Assembly (NCBI RefSeq): GCF_040939785.1
Contig: NZ_CP162553.1
Coordinates: 4,669,001 to 4,733,000 of the forward strand
Origin: Bradyrhizobium lupini
GTDB taxonomy: Bacteria; Pseudomonadota; Alphaproteobacteria; Rhizobiales; Xanthobacteraceae
DNA: 64,000 nt
Reading direction: 5' to 3'
The notes below the pieces were generated by a model. That model saw only the letters and a list, made by a program, of their open reading frames with translations. It was not told the origin of the DNA and ran no database searches. Each line of letters starts with the position of its first letter. Positions within the stretch are counted from its first letter, which is position 1. A program made the translations under genes and the position numbers. Positions 34,803 to 43,874 of the stretch are shown one piece after another.

Positions 34803-35948
34803 ATGACGATCCTCAGCGTCGAGCAACCAGATGGTCTTGTGTCCAGCACGTCGGGAATCGCGGTCGATTTCGTGCGTGAGTGGCCGCTGGCCGCATCGCG
34901 CCTGAACGCAGGCCATCGCACTGCATTCCAGCATGGCTACTGGCTCGGCGCCTGGTACGAGGCGTTCCACGATCTCTCGCCGCTGATTGCATTGATCTCC
35001 GATGCCACGACCGGCAGGGACATCGCAATGGTGCCGATGATCAGCCACCTCAGGCGCGGCATCCGCATCGTCGAATTCGCCGATTTCGGCGTCTGCGACA
35101 ACAACGCGCCGATCCTTGCGCTTGATGCCGCATTGGACGCGGCGGCGATGGATGCGATCGGCAAGGCGCTGATCGGCGCATTGCGCGCATTGCCGGACCG
35201 CTTCGATCTGCTGCGCCTGAAGAAGATGCCAGCCCAGATCGGCGGAAGCCCGAACCCGCTGGTGTCGCTCGGCCGGATCGGATCCTGCTCGCTCAACGGC
35301 AACCTCGTGCTGACCGGCGACGACTATGAAGATTACCAGGCCTCGATCAAGCGCATGCAGATGCCACGCTGCTGGCGCGTCTTCAACCGTCACGCCGGCG
35401 CGCGATTCGAGATCGCCACCGATGTCGCGCGTGCGCGCGAGCTGCTGGACGTGATGGATGCCCAGCAGCAGGCGCGCATGCGAAAGCTCGGCTCGCGCTT
35501 CGTCCTCAACGACGAAACCCATGCGCAGTTTTATCGCGAGGTCGCGCGTCGGGGCGTCGCGAACGGTTATGCCGTCATCTCGGCGCTGGTTTGCGACGAG
35601 GCCATTGTCGCCACCGCGCTCGGCGTCAGGTTCGGTGAGACCTATTTCCTGCTGCGCATCAGCCACACCGGCGATTCCTGGTCGAACTGCTCGCCGGGGC
35701 TGCTCGTGACCGAGCGCACTATGGCGGCGCTGCATGCGGAAGGCGTGCGCCGTTTCGACCTCAGCATCGGCAACCAGGACTACAAGCGCCGCTTCGGCGC
35801 CGAGCCGGTGCCGCTGACGGATGTCAGCGTCGCGCTGTCCTGGCGCGGCATGCCCTTCGCGTGGCGCGACCACGCCGCGCAGGGCCTGCGTCGTCACCCC
35901 AGGCTTGCCGCCTTTGCGGCGCAGGCGATGGGCAAGAGGACGCGCTGA
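34803..35948 (+). CDS. CelD/BcsL-like GNAT-fold acyltransferase
   Basis: A 381-residue protein of the GNAT-superfamily CelD/FemAB-like group found in cellulose and exopolysaccharide clusters. The N-terminal half has HGYWLGAWYEAF and VEFADFGVCDNNAPIL; the C-terminal acyl-CoA-type fold contains FYREVARRGVANGYAVISALVCDEAIVATALG (in parts) and ends with the diagnostic FDLSIGNQDYKRRFGAEP segment. It may acylate a sugar or an amino sugar of the polymer. Last gene of the polysaccharide cluster. Confidence 0.85.
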   Translation: MTILSVEQPDGLVSSTSGIAVDFVREWPLAASRLNAGHRTAFQHGYWLGAWYEAFHDLSPLIALISDATTGRDIAMVPMISHLRRGIRIVEFADFGVCDNNAPILALDAALDAAAMDAIGKALIGALRALPDRFDLLRLKKMPAQIGGSPNPLVSLGRIGSCSLNGNLVLTGDDYEDYQASIKRMQMPRCWRVFNRHAGARFEIATDVARARELLDVMDAQQQARMRKLGSRFVLNDETHAQFYREVARRGVANGYAVISALVCDEAIVATALGVRFGETYFLLRISHTGDSWSNCSPGLLVTERTMAALHAEGVRRFDLSIGNQDYKRRFGAEPVPLTDVSVALSWRGMPFAWRDHAAQGLRRHPRLAAFAAQAMGKRTR

Positions 35949-36023
35949 CGCGCCGCCCTGGATTGTAGGGTCACTCGATTATCGCAATCGTTGTGTTATC
36001 GTCGCCTGTTTCCCGGAGGCGAC

Positions 36024-36907
36024 ATGGAAGATAGTTCGGCAAAATATCGCGCATTCTATGCACAGTTGATCAGCGCCGCGGCGAGGGCCGCGGACCCCCG
36101 TATCGAAGAAGCGTTTCGCACCGTCAGGCGCGAGACGTTCGCCGGACCCGGGCCGTGGTCGATCTCGGTTGGCGGCCACCCCTATGTTGTCACACCCGAT
36201 GATGATCCCGCTTTCCTCTATCAGAACACGCTGCTCGCGCTCGACAGCGCGCGGGTCTCAATATCGGGATGCCCGGCGCGCACGCCTATTGGCTCAGCGG
36301 TTGCGCGGTGAAGGAAGGCGAGACTGTGATCCAGATCGGCGCGGGGAGCGGCTATTACACCGCAATCCTCGCGCATCTCGTCGGCCCCGGCGGCCGCGTC
36401 CATGCCTACGAGATCGACGAACGTCTGGCAGGCCTCGCGCGCGAGAATCTGAAGGACATCGCCCATACGGACGTGCGGGATCGATCGGGCATCGCGTCCG
36501 ATCTTCCCAAAGCCGACGTGATCTATGTCTGCGCGGGTGCGGCGCAGCCGGCCACCGAATGGCTCGATGCCTTGCTGCCCGGTGGGCGGCTGGTGTTTCC
36601 ACTCGCGCCCGAAGGCATGATCGGCGGCATGTTGATGATCACGCGCCCCGACGAGGGGGCGGTCTGGCCCGCCAAATTCCTCGGGCGTGCCCAATTCATC
36701 GGCTGCGCGGGATTGCAGAACGCGGATGCCGCCCGGCGACTGGCCGAGGCGTTCGCAAGGGGGTGGGAGGGCGTGCAGTCGTTGCGGAGAGAGGGCGCTC
36801 CCGACGAGACCTGCTGGTTCGCCGGTGAGGGCTGGTGGCTGTCGACAGCGCCGGCGCCTGTCGCGACTGCGCCCATTAAGCCCAACGCGGACATCACGCA
36901 GGCCTAG
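36024..36907 (+). pseudogene. pcm: Protein-L-isoaspartate O-methyltransferase family, frameshifted
   Basis: ATG 36024 follows a strong CCCGGAGG site at 5 bases. The N-terminal frame (AFYAQLISAAARAADPRIEEAF, FAGPGPWSIS) runs to about 36252. The rest of the enzyme (GMPGAHAYWLSGCAVKEGETVIQIGAGSGYYTAILAHL, in parts, with the SAM glycine motif) continues in another frame to the stop at 36907. A single missing C near 36253 explains the break, and the 884-base span is one short of a multiple of three. PCMT enzymes methylate isoaspartyl residues for repair. Without the indel the protein would be about 294 residues. It may be a true lesion or an assembly error. Confidence 0.75.
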
Positions 36908-36918
36908 TGGCTAGAGCA

Positions 36919-37053
36919 TCATGACTTCGCGCAGCCGGCACAGTGAAAGCGGCCGCGTGAGGCCTTGAACAGGCTCCGGCAATACCAGCGCCGCGCCAGC
37001 GCCTGAGCGGGCCTGCGGATCATCTGCGCGATCAACAAGAGTTCGAAAGCCAT
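36919..37053 (-). CDS. Possible 44-residue small protein with C-terminal Cys pair
   Basis: ATG 37053 to TGA 36919: begins MAFELLLIAQMIRRPAQALARR and ends FHCAGCAKS. The amphipathic, Arg-rich helix and terminal CxxC look protein-like, but no clear ribosome site is seen and no family is recognised. It lies between convergent pcm and wrbA. Confidence 0.3.
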   Translation of the reverse strand: MAFELLLIAQMIRRPAQALARRWYCRSLFKASRGRFHCAGCAKS

Positions 37054-37169
37054 TCGTATCGCTTTTGGTGAAATATCCTGGCCACAGAGATGGGGCGGCA
37101 TCTCCAGAAGAGAATGCCGCCCAGATCGCACCTGCCATGCAGTGGTTCGGACGTAAAGCTTAACCGCGC

Positions 37170-37769
37170 TCAGCCGTGCAGCTTCCGGGCTGTCTCCGCG
37201 ATCTGGCGGCCCTGATAGCGTGCGCCGGCGAGCTCGTTGGCGCTGGGCTGCCGGCTGCCGTCGCCTCCGGTGATCGTGGTGGCGCCGTAAGGCGCGCCGC
37301 CGGTGACCTCGTCGAGCTTCATCTGGCCGGCAAAGCCGTAATTCAGGCCGACCACGACCATGCCGAAATGCAACAGGTTGGTGATGATCGAGAACAGCGT
37401 CGTCTCCTGACCACCATGCTGGGTCGCGGTCGCCGTGAAGGCGCCGCCGACTTTGCCGTGCAGCGCGCCCTTGGCCCAGAGACCGCCGGCCTGGTCGAGG
37501 AAGTTCGCCATCTGCGAGGCCATGCGGCCGAAGCGGGTGCCGGTGCCGACAATGATCGCGTCGTAATTGGCGAGGTCGTCGATCGTGGCGACGGGGGCGG
37601 CCTGGTCGAGCTTGTAATAGGACGCCTTGGCGACCTCGGCCGGCACCAGCTCGGGTACGCGCTTGATGTCGACGGTGGCACCGGCTTCGCGCGCGCCTTC
37701 GGCAACGGCATTGGCAATCGTTTCGATGTGGCCATAGGCGGAATAATACAGGACGAGAACTTTGGTCAT
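37170..37769 (-). CDS. wrbA: NAD(P)H:quinone oxidoreductase, WrbA family
   Basis: A 199-residue flavodoxin-like FMN enzyme reducing quinones by two electrons. Start ATG 37769 ([26 protein letters not shown]) at the usual family position. FMN-binding blocks: [32 protein letters not shown], and the [12 protein letters not shown] loop with a later [16 protein letters not shown]. Length matches the family (about 198-200). Lies downstream of pirin and SDR genes on the same strand, separated from pirin by a palindromic repeat. Confidence 0.95.
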   Translation of the reverse strand: MTKVLVLYYSAYGHIETIANAVAEGAREAGATVDIKRVPELVPAEVAKASYYKLDQAAPVATIDDLANYDAIIVGTGTRFGRMASQMANFLDQAGGLWAKGALHGKVGGAFTATATQHGGQETTLFSIITNLLHFGMVVVGLNYGFAGQMKLDEVTGGAPYGATTITGGDGSRQPSANELAGARYQGRQIAETARKLHG

Positions 37770-37809
37770 GATGTCTCCGATGGGATTGAGTGAGTGCTTT
37801 TTTTGGGTC

Positions 37810-37893
37810 GTCATGCCCGGGCTCGTCCCGGGCATCCACGTTCTTGTTCGCTCGTCGCGGGGCGTGGATGGCCGGGACAAGCCCGGCCATGAC
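37810..37893. repeat. 84-base inverted repeat between wrbA and pirin genes
   Basis: The left arm GTCATGCCCGGGCTCGTCCC and the right arm GGGACAAGCCCGGCCATGAC are near-perfect complements; inner GCATCCACG and CGTGGATGG also pair. Outer ends match the other dispersed palindromes. Confidence 0.75.
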
Positions 37894-37904
37894 AGAGAGA
37901 GCCG

Positions 37905-38603
37905 TTACGCCGCGTCGACGAGCACGATCTCGGAATCTTCGAGTGCCGTGATTTTCAGCCTGTCCTCGTCGCGGATCGCGGCGCCGTCGCGGGCGTTGAC
38001 GCGCACGCCGTTAATTTGGACTGACCCCGCCGCGGGCACCAGATAAAGGTGCCGCGACTTGTGCGGCACGTACTCGGCGCTCTCACCGGCCTTCAGCGTG
38101 GTGGCGAGCACCCGCGCATCGGCGCGGATCGGCAGCGCGTCCGTGTCATGCTCGAAGCCGCTCGCGATGGTGACGAGCTTGCCCGAGCGGTCTCCTTTCG
38201 GAAACGGCTTCGAGCCCCAGGTCGGCTGCCCGCCGCGCGCGGTCGGCTCGATCCAGATCTGGAAGATGCGTGTCTTGGTCGACTCGAGATTGTACTCGGA
38301 GTGGCGGATGCCGCTGCCGGCGCTCATCACCTGCACGTCGCCCGCTTCGGTGCGGCCTTCGTTGCCGAGGCTGTCCTGATGGGTGATCGCGCCCTCGCGC
38401 ACATAGGTGATGATTTCCATGTTGGCGTGGGGATGGGCGGGAAAGCCGGTGTTCGGCGCGATCTCGTCGTCGTTCCAGACCCGCAAGGCGCCGTGACCCA
38501 TGTTGTCGGGGTCGTAGTGGCTTGCGAAGGAGAAATGATGCTTGGCGTTGAGCCAACCGTGATCGGCGCCGCCGAGCTTTGCGAAGGGTCTGAGTTCGAT
38601 CAT
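37905..38603 (-). CDS. Pirin-family bicupin (YhaK/YhhW type)
   Basis: A 232-residue bicupin. The metal-binding cupin motif is seen in GFPAHPHANMEIITYVREGAITHQDS (His-x-His and Glu ligands, residues about 53-76) and the partner His in GSGIRHSEYN. YhhW-type pirins show quercetin 2,3-dioxygenase activity in vitro. Length matches (about 230). Co-oriented with the SDR gene 36 bases upstream and with wrbA, a set often responding to quinones or other electrophiles under a divergent LysR regulator. Confidence 0.92.
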   Translation of the reverse strand: MIELRPFAKLGGADHGWLNAKHHFSFASHYDPDNMGHGALRVWNDDEIAPNTGFPAHPHANMEIITYVREGAITHQDSLGNEGRTEAGDVQVMSAGSGIRHSEYNLESTKTRIFQIWIEPTARGGQPTWGSKPFPKGDRSGKLVTIASGFEHDTDALPIRADARVLATTLKAGESAEYVPHKSRHLYLVPAAGSVQINGVRVNARDGAAIRDEDRLKITALEDSEIVLVDAA

Positions 38604-38639
38604 CTGCGTAATTCCTTGTTTTGGCGGATGGCGCCTTGA

Positions 38640-39392
38640 TCAGGCGCCAAAACCGCCGTCGACGTTGAGCACCGTGCCGGTGACGAAGGAGGCTTCCGGA
38701 CTTGCGAGGAACACGACGCCAGCCGCGACTTCCTCGGGGCGGCCGAAGCGCTGCAACGCGTGCTGCTTGCGCTGGGTCTCGGCGAACTCGCCGCCGTCCT
38801 TCGGGTTCATGTCAGTGTCGATCGAGCCGGGCTGCACCACATTCACGGTGATGCCGCGTGGGCCGAGGTCGCGCGCTGCGCCCTTGGTGTAGCCGACCAC
38901 GGCGGCCTTGGTGGCGACGTAGTCCGCAAGCCCCGGGAACGAGGCACGATCGGCGAGCATCGAGCCGACGGTGACGATGCGGCCGCCTTCGCCCATCAAT
39001 TGCGAAGCGGCGCGGATCGCAGCGATCACGCCATGCACGTTGATGGCATCCTGGCGGGCGAGCGCTTCGGTGTCGGCATTGGCGTCATCGATCGCACCGC
39101 CCGCGGCGACGCCGGCATTGTTGACGAGGATATCGAGATGGCCGAACTCCTTCGCGACGTCGTTGACGAGCTGCGTCACGTCATTGGCCGAGGCCTGGTC
39201 CGCCTTGAAGGCGCGGGCATTGACGCCTCGGGCCTTCAACTCGGTGACGACCGCTTCCGCCTTTTCGGGAGAGGCAACGTAGCTGATCGCGACATCCGCG
39301 CCTTCATCGGCGAGGGCGCGGGCAGAGGCCGCGCCGATACCGCGCGAGCCACCAGTGACGAGGGCAACCTTGCCCGAGAGCTTCTTGGTCAT
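38640..39392 (-). CDS. Short-chain dehydrogenase/reductase
   Basis: A 250-residue classical SDR. Start ATG 39392 (MTKKLSGKVALVTGG). NAD(P)-binding TGGSRGIGAASARALA, NNAGVAAGG, catalytic Ser in VTVGSMLAD and the active-site pair in YVATKAAVVGYTKG are all present; the C-terminus has SFVTGTVLNVDGGFGA. First gene of the SDR-pirin-wrbA unit and divergent from a LysR gene across 117 bases. The substrate is unknown. Confidence 0.93.
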   Translation of the reverse strand: MTKKLSGKVALVTGGSRGIGAASARALADEGADVAISYVASPEKAEAVVTELKARGVNARAFKADQASANDVTQLVNDVAKEFGHLDILVNNAGVAAGGAIDDANADTEALARQDAINVHGVIAAIRAASQLMGEGGRIVTVGSMLADRASFPGLADYVATKAAVVGYTKGAARDLGPRGITVNVVQPGSIDTDMNPKDGGEFAETQRKQHALQRFGRPEEVAAGVVFLASPEASFVTGTVLNVDGGFGA

Positions 39393-39509
39393 TGGATTTC
39401 TCCATTCCTGAATTTCTGATGACCCTTGGATAAGCCTCTGTTTGTGGTGTAGAAATAGAAACTGTCGAAACACATTGTTTCCTTAAACATCCCAATTGGA
39501 TCCGCTTTC

Positions 39510-40445
39510 ATGGCCAAACTCCCCGATTTCGAGGCGCTCGCGATTTTCGCAAAAGTCGTGGAATTACGGTCGTTTGCGGGGGCCGCTGGTGAGCTCGCGA
39601 TGTCCAAGGCGACGGTGTCCAAGGCGGTCACGCGCCTCGAAGAGCGGCTCGGCGCCCGGCTGTTCAACCGCACCTCACGCCGGCTCGCGCTGACCGATGC
39701 CGGGCATAAGCTCGCCGAGCGTGCGACGCGCCTGCTGTCCGACGGCGAGGCGGCGGAGAACGAGGCGCTGGCGCAATCGGTCGCACCGCGCGGCCTCGTG
39801 CGGCTCGCCGTGCCCATGACATTCGGGATCAAGGCGGTGGCGCCGCTGCTGCCGGAGTTCTTCGAGGCGTATCCGGAGGTCTCGGTCGATCTGCACTTGA
39901 GCGATGCGACCATCGATTTGATTGGCGAGGGCTTTGACATGGCGGTGCGGATCGCGCGGCTGCCGGATTCCTCGCTGATCGCCCGCCGGCTCTTCACCAT
40001 GCCGCGTTTCACGGTGGCCGCGCCGTCATATCTCGAGCAACACGGGCGGCCAACGCATCCGATGCATCTGGCCGAGCACAAATGCTTCAGCTACGCCTAT
40101 CTCTCCACGCCCAACGTCTGGCACTACACCAACTCGGCCGGCGAGCAGGCCAGCGTACGTCCGGGCGGACAGCTCCGCGTCAACAACGGCGAAGCGGTGA
40201 TGCCGGCGCTGATCGCCGGCCTCGGCATCGCCGACCTTCCGGAATTCATCGTCGGTGACGCCATCTCCTCCGGCGAGGTCGAAGTGATCCTGAAGGACTG
40301 GAAGCAGGTCGAAGGCGCCGTGCATCTGGTGACGCCACCTGGCGGCCCGCGCCCCGCGCGCGTCGAGGCGCTCGGTGATTTTCTCGCGGCGAAGCTGCCG
40401 GGGACGTGCAAGCGGCGAGTGCGCGGAAAGGCAAAGCCGTCTTAG
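39510..40445 (+). CDS. LysR-family regulator, divergent to SDR-pirin-wrbA
   Basis: A 311-residue LysR protein with an N-terminal winged helix (AGELAMSKATVSKAVTRLEERLGARLFNRTSRRLALTDAGH in parts) and an effector domain beginning near residue 92 (GLVRLAVPMTFG). It belongs to the same CrgA-like group as the regulator at 10446. Gene order suggests it controls the divergent quinone/electrophile-response unit. Confidence 0.92.
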   Translation: MAKLPDFEALAIFAKVVELRSFAGAAGELAMSKATVSKAVTRLEERLGARLFNRTSRRLALTDAGHKLAERATRLLSDGEAAENEALAQSVAPRGLVRLAVPMTFGIKAVAPLLPEFFEAYPEVSVDLHLSDATIDLIGEGFDMAVRIARLPDSSLIARRLFTMPRFTVAAPSYLEQHGRPTHPMHLAEHKCFSYAYLSTPNVWHYTNSAGEQASVRPGGQLRVNNGEAVMPALIAGLGIADLPEFIVGDAISSGEVEVILKDWKQVEGAVHLVTPPGGPRPARVEALGDFLAAKLPGTCKRRVRGKAKPS

Positions 40446-40491
40446 AAAAGCCGTCGTAGAGCGAGCGGCTTCATCGACCTCCGTCATTGCG

Positions 40492-40567
40492 AGGAGTGAA
40501 GCGACGAAGCAATCCAGAATGTCTCCGCGGAGGTATTCTGGATTGTTTCGCTGCGCTCGCAATGACG
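40492..40567. repeat. 76-base inverted repeat (CGTCATTGCGAG family)
   Basis: CGTCATTGCGAG at 40492 is mirrored by CTCGCAATGACG ending at 40567; inner AAGCAATCCAGAAT pairs with ATTCTGGATTGTTT. Forms one long hairpin between convergent genes. Similar palindromes are common in Bradyrhizobium intergenic regions. Confidence 0.75.
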
Positions 40568-40574
40568 GGTTGGA

Positions 40575-40832
40575 CTAAGACACCTTCTCACCATTACGCA
40601 CCACAATTCGCAAGCTCGGCTTCAACGTCTCCTCCAGTTGCGACTTCAAATCATGAACACGCGGATCGCGCGAACGCTTCGCGCAGACCGCGTATTGGTG
40701 CACGGATTGCGCCAAGGCGCGTCGCGCTTCCGGCGTTCGCGTCACGTCCGGCTTTGAAAGCCGCAAGACGATGGCGGCGAGATTCACCAGCATCTCGTCC
40801 AGCGCCACGTCAATGGTCTGAAGTCTATTCAT
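40575..40832 (-). CDS. Hypothetical protein, 85 residues
   Basis: ATG 40832 has a good GGGAGTGGAG site 5 bases upstream; the longer frame to 41063 overlaps the start of the plus-strand binding protein and is unlikely. The product begins MNRLQTIDVALDEMLVNL and looks all-helical and charged, with RTPEARRALAQSVHQYAVCAKRSRDPRV in the middle. No family recognised. Confidence 0.6.
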   Translation of the reverse strand: MNRLQTIDVALDEMLVNLAAIVLRLSKPDVTRTPEARRALAQSVHQYAVCAKRSRDPRVHDLKSQLEETLKPSLRIVVRNGEKVS

Positions 40833-40985
40833 CGCTCCACTCCCTGGGAGGCAACGGTGAGCCCAGGGGGCGTTCCTGACCGGGCGGAACATGGATAATG
40901 CTTCGTTAATCCCGCCGCGCGGCTTGTTCTTGCGGACGGTCACGCTAGGCTGGCAGCGAAATAAGAAAACAGGGGGAAATCTGCC

Positions 40986-41970
40986 ATGGATCGACGCGAT
41001 GTCCTGCGCGCGGCTGCCGCATTGCCGTTGTTGCCTGTGTTGTCGAGCGCGGCTTTCGCGCAAGCCTATCCCTCTCGCAACGTCACCATGATCGTGCCGT
41101 TTCCGGCCGGCGGCCAGGCGGATCTTGCGGCGCGCCCCGTCGCACAGGCGCTGGAGCGAATCCTCGGCAAGGCGGTCATCGTCGACAACCGCGCCGGCGG
41201 TGGCGGTGGATCCGTCGGCAATGCCGCGGCGGCGCGCGCCGAGCCCGACGGCTACACGCTGCTGATGACGCTGTCCTCGCTCGCGGTGCTGCCCGAGGCC
41301 GACCGGCTGTTCGACCGTCCGGTCGCCTACGAGCTCTCGCAGTTCATGCCGATCGCGCGGGTGCTGGCCGATCCCACGCTGCTCGCGGTGCCCGCCTCGG
41401 CGCCATGGAAGACCGCGCAGGATTTCGTCGAGGATGCCAGGAAGCGTCCCGGCCAGATCACCTACGGCTCATCGGGGCCTTACGGCACGCTGCACGTGGC
41501 GATGGAGATGTTTGCGAGCAGCGCCGACATCAAGCTGCTGCATGTGCCGTTTCGCGGCGCCGGACCGGCGATCACCGCGCTGCTCAGCGGCACCGTGCAG
41601 GCGATCGCCGCCGCACCGGGAACGCTGAAGCCGCAAGTGGAGGACGGCAAGCTGCGCGTGCTCGGCAATTGCGGCGCCAAGCGCGTCGCAAGCTTCCCCG
41701 ATGTGCCGACCTTCCAGGAGCTCGGTTACAAGGACGTCGAGATGTACATCTGGGCCGGACTCTTTTGCACAGAGTGCTCTTCCCGCGCCGATCGCGACTC
41801 GCCTGCGCGAGGCGATGGCGCAGGTGATGACGAGCCCCGACGTGCTCAAGGCCTTCGAAACGTCGGGCAGTCTCGTTGCCTATCAGGACGCGCCGGCGTT
41901 TGCCGAGTTCGTGGCGGTCGACAGCGCGCGGCTGATTGCTGCGGTGAAGAAGATCGGCAAGGTCGAATAG
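40986..41970 (+). pseudogene. Bug-family (tripartite tricarboxylate) binding protein, frameshifted
   Basis: Starts MDRRDVLRAAAALPLLP, a Tat-like or Sec signal ending near AFAQAYPSRN. The periplasmic domain has the Bug signatures IVPFPAGGQADLAARPVAQ and GGGGGSVGNAAAARAEPDGYTLL. At 41763-41766 a run of four T's breaks the frame where three are expected; the true C-terminus (AQSALPAPIATRLREAM to AAVKKIGKVE) continues in the next frame to TAG 41968-41970. Total length is one over a multiple of three. Bug proteins bind carboxylates for TTT transporters; no TctA/TctB genes lie nearby. A homopolymer error is a simple alternative to true decay. Confidence 0.8.
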
Positions 41971-42065
41971 GTTCCTGGCCCATTTTCACAATTTTTTGTT
42001 GGTCCAGAACCTCTCCGCGTCTCATTGATTGAACAGAATTCGAGAGACTCGCGAAGGAATCGGAC

Positions 42066-42421
42066 ATGCGAACAGAGCGGATCGCGCTGGGTGTGGCGCT
42101 TGCAATCGGCGGCATCGTCGCGCAAGGCGCTGCATCCGCTGAAGAGTATCGCGGAACCATGGAGCAGCAGATGGCCTGCACGCCGGATGTGTGGCGGCTG
42201 TGCAGCGATCAGATCCCTGATGTGAGCCGCATTACGGCCTGCTTGCGGCAGAATACGCCCCAGCTCTCCAGCGGCTGTCGCGCGGTGTTCCAGTCCAACA
42301 ACCAGATGCTGCCGCAGCAGCAGGTTCCGGCAATCGCGCCGCGCCGGCGCCGCGATACAACAATGTGCCGCCACCACCTCCGCAGGCGCAGCCGCGGCCT
42401 TATGACGATAGCGACGATTAG
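42066..42421 (+). pseudogene. Small secreted Cys-rich-repeat protein, frameshifted near C-terminus
   Basis: ATG 42066 gives a signal peptide (MRTERIALGVALAIGGIVAQGAASA) and a domain with spaced cysteines (MACTPDVWRLCSDQIPDVSRITACLRQ, then SSGCRAVF), resembling the alphaproteobacterial cysteine-rich repeat type. Near 42340 one base seems missing in a GC run; restoring it gives a Pro/Gln-rich tail (PRYNNVPPPPPQAQPRPYDDSDD) with a stop at 42419-42421. Unrepaired, the frame runs to 42437 with an Arg-rich end that is unlikely to be native. Confidence 0.6.
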
Positions 42422-42489
42422 TGCTGCCCAAGCATGATCGGGGCGCGCGCGCGCAGCAGTGGGCGCGAAGCGCGGTTGTGCCGCCTCGT

Positions 42490-43365
42490 TCAGCGCTCGC
42501 CCTTGCCGTCCGACTCAGGTCGATCCCGGAGCGCCGTCCGCATGATGGCGCCGAAGAGCAAAGCTGCCACCGGCCAATGGAACCAGATCTTGTGCATGCC
42601 GGTGAAAATATTGATCAGAATCAGAAAGGCCGACACCGTGAGGGCCGCCGCAACCGGGCGGGGCAGCTTCGCCAGTCCGTCTGAAACGAAGCCCATCCAA
42701 TTGGATGACTCGGATCTGTCGCGGTGCGCGGCGTCAGTTTGCGAGCCCGCACTTGCGGTCTGAGATGTCAGGCGTTCGCCAGGCGGAAAGCTCCGTGCTT
42801 GAGCGGTTTGGCCGCTCATGGTCACACGATAGCTGGTCACGGGAGCAATGTTTTTCATTGGACGCTGGCCGAGGCAGTCGAAGCCAACAGATAATTTGTT
42901 GTGCACCTGATCATAGGCGGAGCTGGAGATCACGATACCACCGGGTTCGGCAAGTTCTTGCAGACGCGCCGCGATATTCACCCCGTCTCCATAGAGGTCG
43001 GAACCATCCACCATCACATCGCCGAGATTGATGCCGATGCGAAACCGCATCGGGGGAGGTGGGCCCGAATCCTGGTTGGAAATTTCCTGCTGAATCTCGA
43101 CCGCACACTGCACGGCTTCCACGACGCTGGCGAATTCGGCGATGACGGCATCGCCCCAGGTATTCACGATCCGGCCGTCATGGCGCTCCACCAATCGCGC
43201 GATGGCCGTGCGATAGCGGCGGAGTGTCTCCAGCGTTCCCGCCTCGTCTGCTTCCATGAGACGAGAATAGCCGTGCACATCAGCGCATAGCACGGTGGTC
43301 AGCCGCCGTTTGACCTTATCATCGGGCATGGTCCGTACATTAGCCTCCCTGACCGGCAAATGCAT
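42490..43365 (-). CDS. Class III adenylate/guanylate cyclase with two-helix C-terminus
   Basis: A 291-residue protein from ATG 43365, chosen for GGGGGA 6-7 bases upstream; ATG 43329 (MPDDKVKRRLTT) is an alternative. The cyclase homology domain spans about residues 20-185: metal-binding Asp in VLCADVHGYSRLMEADEAG, second site NTWGDAVIAEF, and the GINLGDVMVDGSDLYGDGVNIAARLQ segment. The C-terminal part has two close hydrophobic segments (LTVSAFLILINIFTG and WPVAALLFGAIMRTAL), so the enzyme is probably membrane-anchored. It would make cAMP or cGMP. Confidence 0.88.
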   Translation of the reverse strand: MHLPVREANVRTMPDDKVKRRLTTVLCADVHGYSRLMEADEAGTLETLRRYRTAIARLVERHDGRIVNTWGDAVIAEFASVVEAVQCAVEIQQEISNQDSGPPPPMRFRIGINLGDVMVDGSDLYGDGVNIAARLQELAEPGGIVISSSAYDQVHNKLSVGFDCLGQRPMKNIAPVTSYRVTMSGQTAQARSFPPGERLTSQTASAGSQTDAAHRDRSESSNWMGFVSDGLAKLPRPVAAALTVSAFLILINIFTGMHKIWFHWPVAALLFGAIMRTALRDRPESDGKGER

Positions 43366-43384
43366 CAGGCATCCCCCAGCTGCC

Positions 43385-43853
43385 TTACGGCCTGACTTCG
43401 CAGACATCGACCCATTCAGCCCGGGTCAGCTCCGCCATCCGCTCCGGCGTGATGCGCACGGCGCTGTGGGTCGAGCCGGCGGCCGGCACCACCACGTCGA
43501 ACGCTTTCAGCGAGACGTCGCAATAGACCGGCAGCGGCGCCTTTAATCCGAACGGGCAGACGCCGCCGACCTCGTGGCCGGTGATCTCGGCGACCTCTTC
43601 CAGTCCCAGCATTTTCGGCTTGCCGCCGAACGCCGCCTTCACCTTCTTGTTGTCCATGCGCGAAGTGCCGGCCGCGACGATCAGGATCACGCGCTCGCCG
43701 ATCCGCAACGACAGCGTCTTGGCAATCCGTCCGGGCTCGACGCCATAAGCCTCGGCGGCCAGCGGCACTGTCGCGGAGCTGATCGGGGATTCTGATAACT
43801 GATATGTCGGGGGCTTTCTCGGCGAAGAAGGCGCGAACGGATTCCAGGGTCAT
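43385..43853 (-). pseudogene. YbaK/EbsC (ProX-like) deacylase domain protein, frameshifted
   Basis: Start ATG 43853 (MTLESVRAFFAEKAPDISVI). After about 20 codons an extra base near 43793 breaks the frame; the main domain continues in the other frame from VPLAAEAYGVEPGRIAKTLSLR to the stop at 43385. The domain has KKVKAAFGGKPKMLGLEEVAEITGHEVGGVCPFGL (in parts) with the conserved G-x-x-P site of trans-editing deacylases that hydrolyse mischarged tRNA. Total span is one over a multiple of three. An internal start downstream could still give a shorter product. Confidence 0.75.
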
Positions 43854-43874
43854 TCAGGTCGGCTCATTCCAGAC

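Noticed and set aside
33287..34921. 544-residue open frame on the minus strand
   Set aside because: Antisense to the O-antigen ligase gene; the product is Arg/Gln/His-rich low-complexity, typical of a shadow frame.
40492..40567. Possible CRISPR-like or tRNA-like element
   Set aside because: It is a single long hairpin without repeated spacer units and without tRNA arms.
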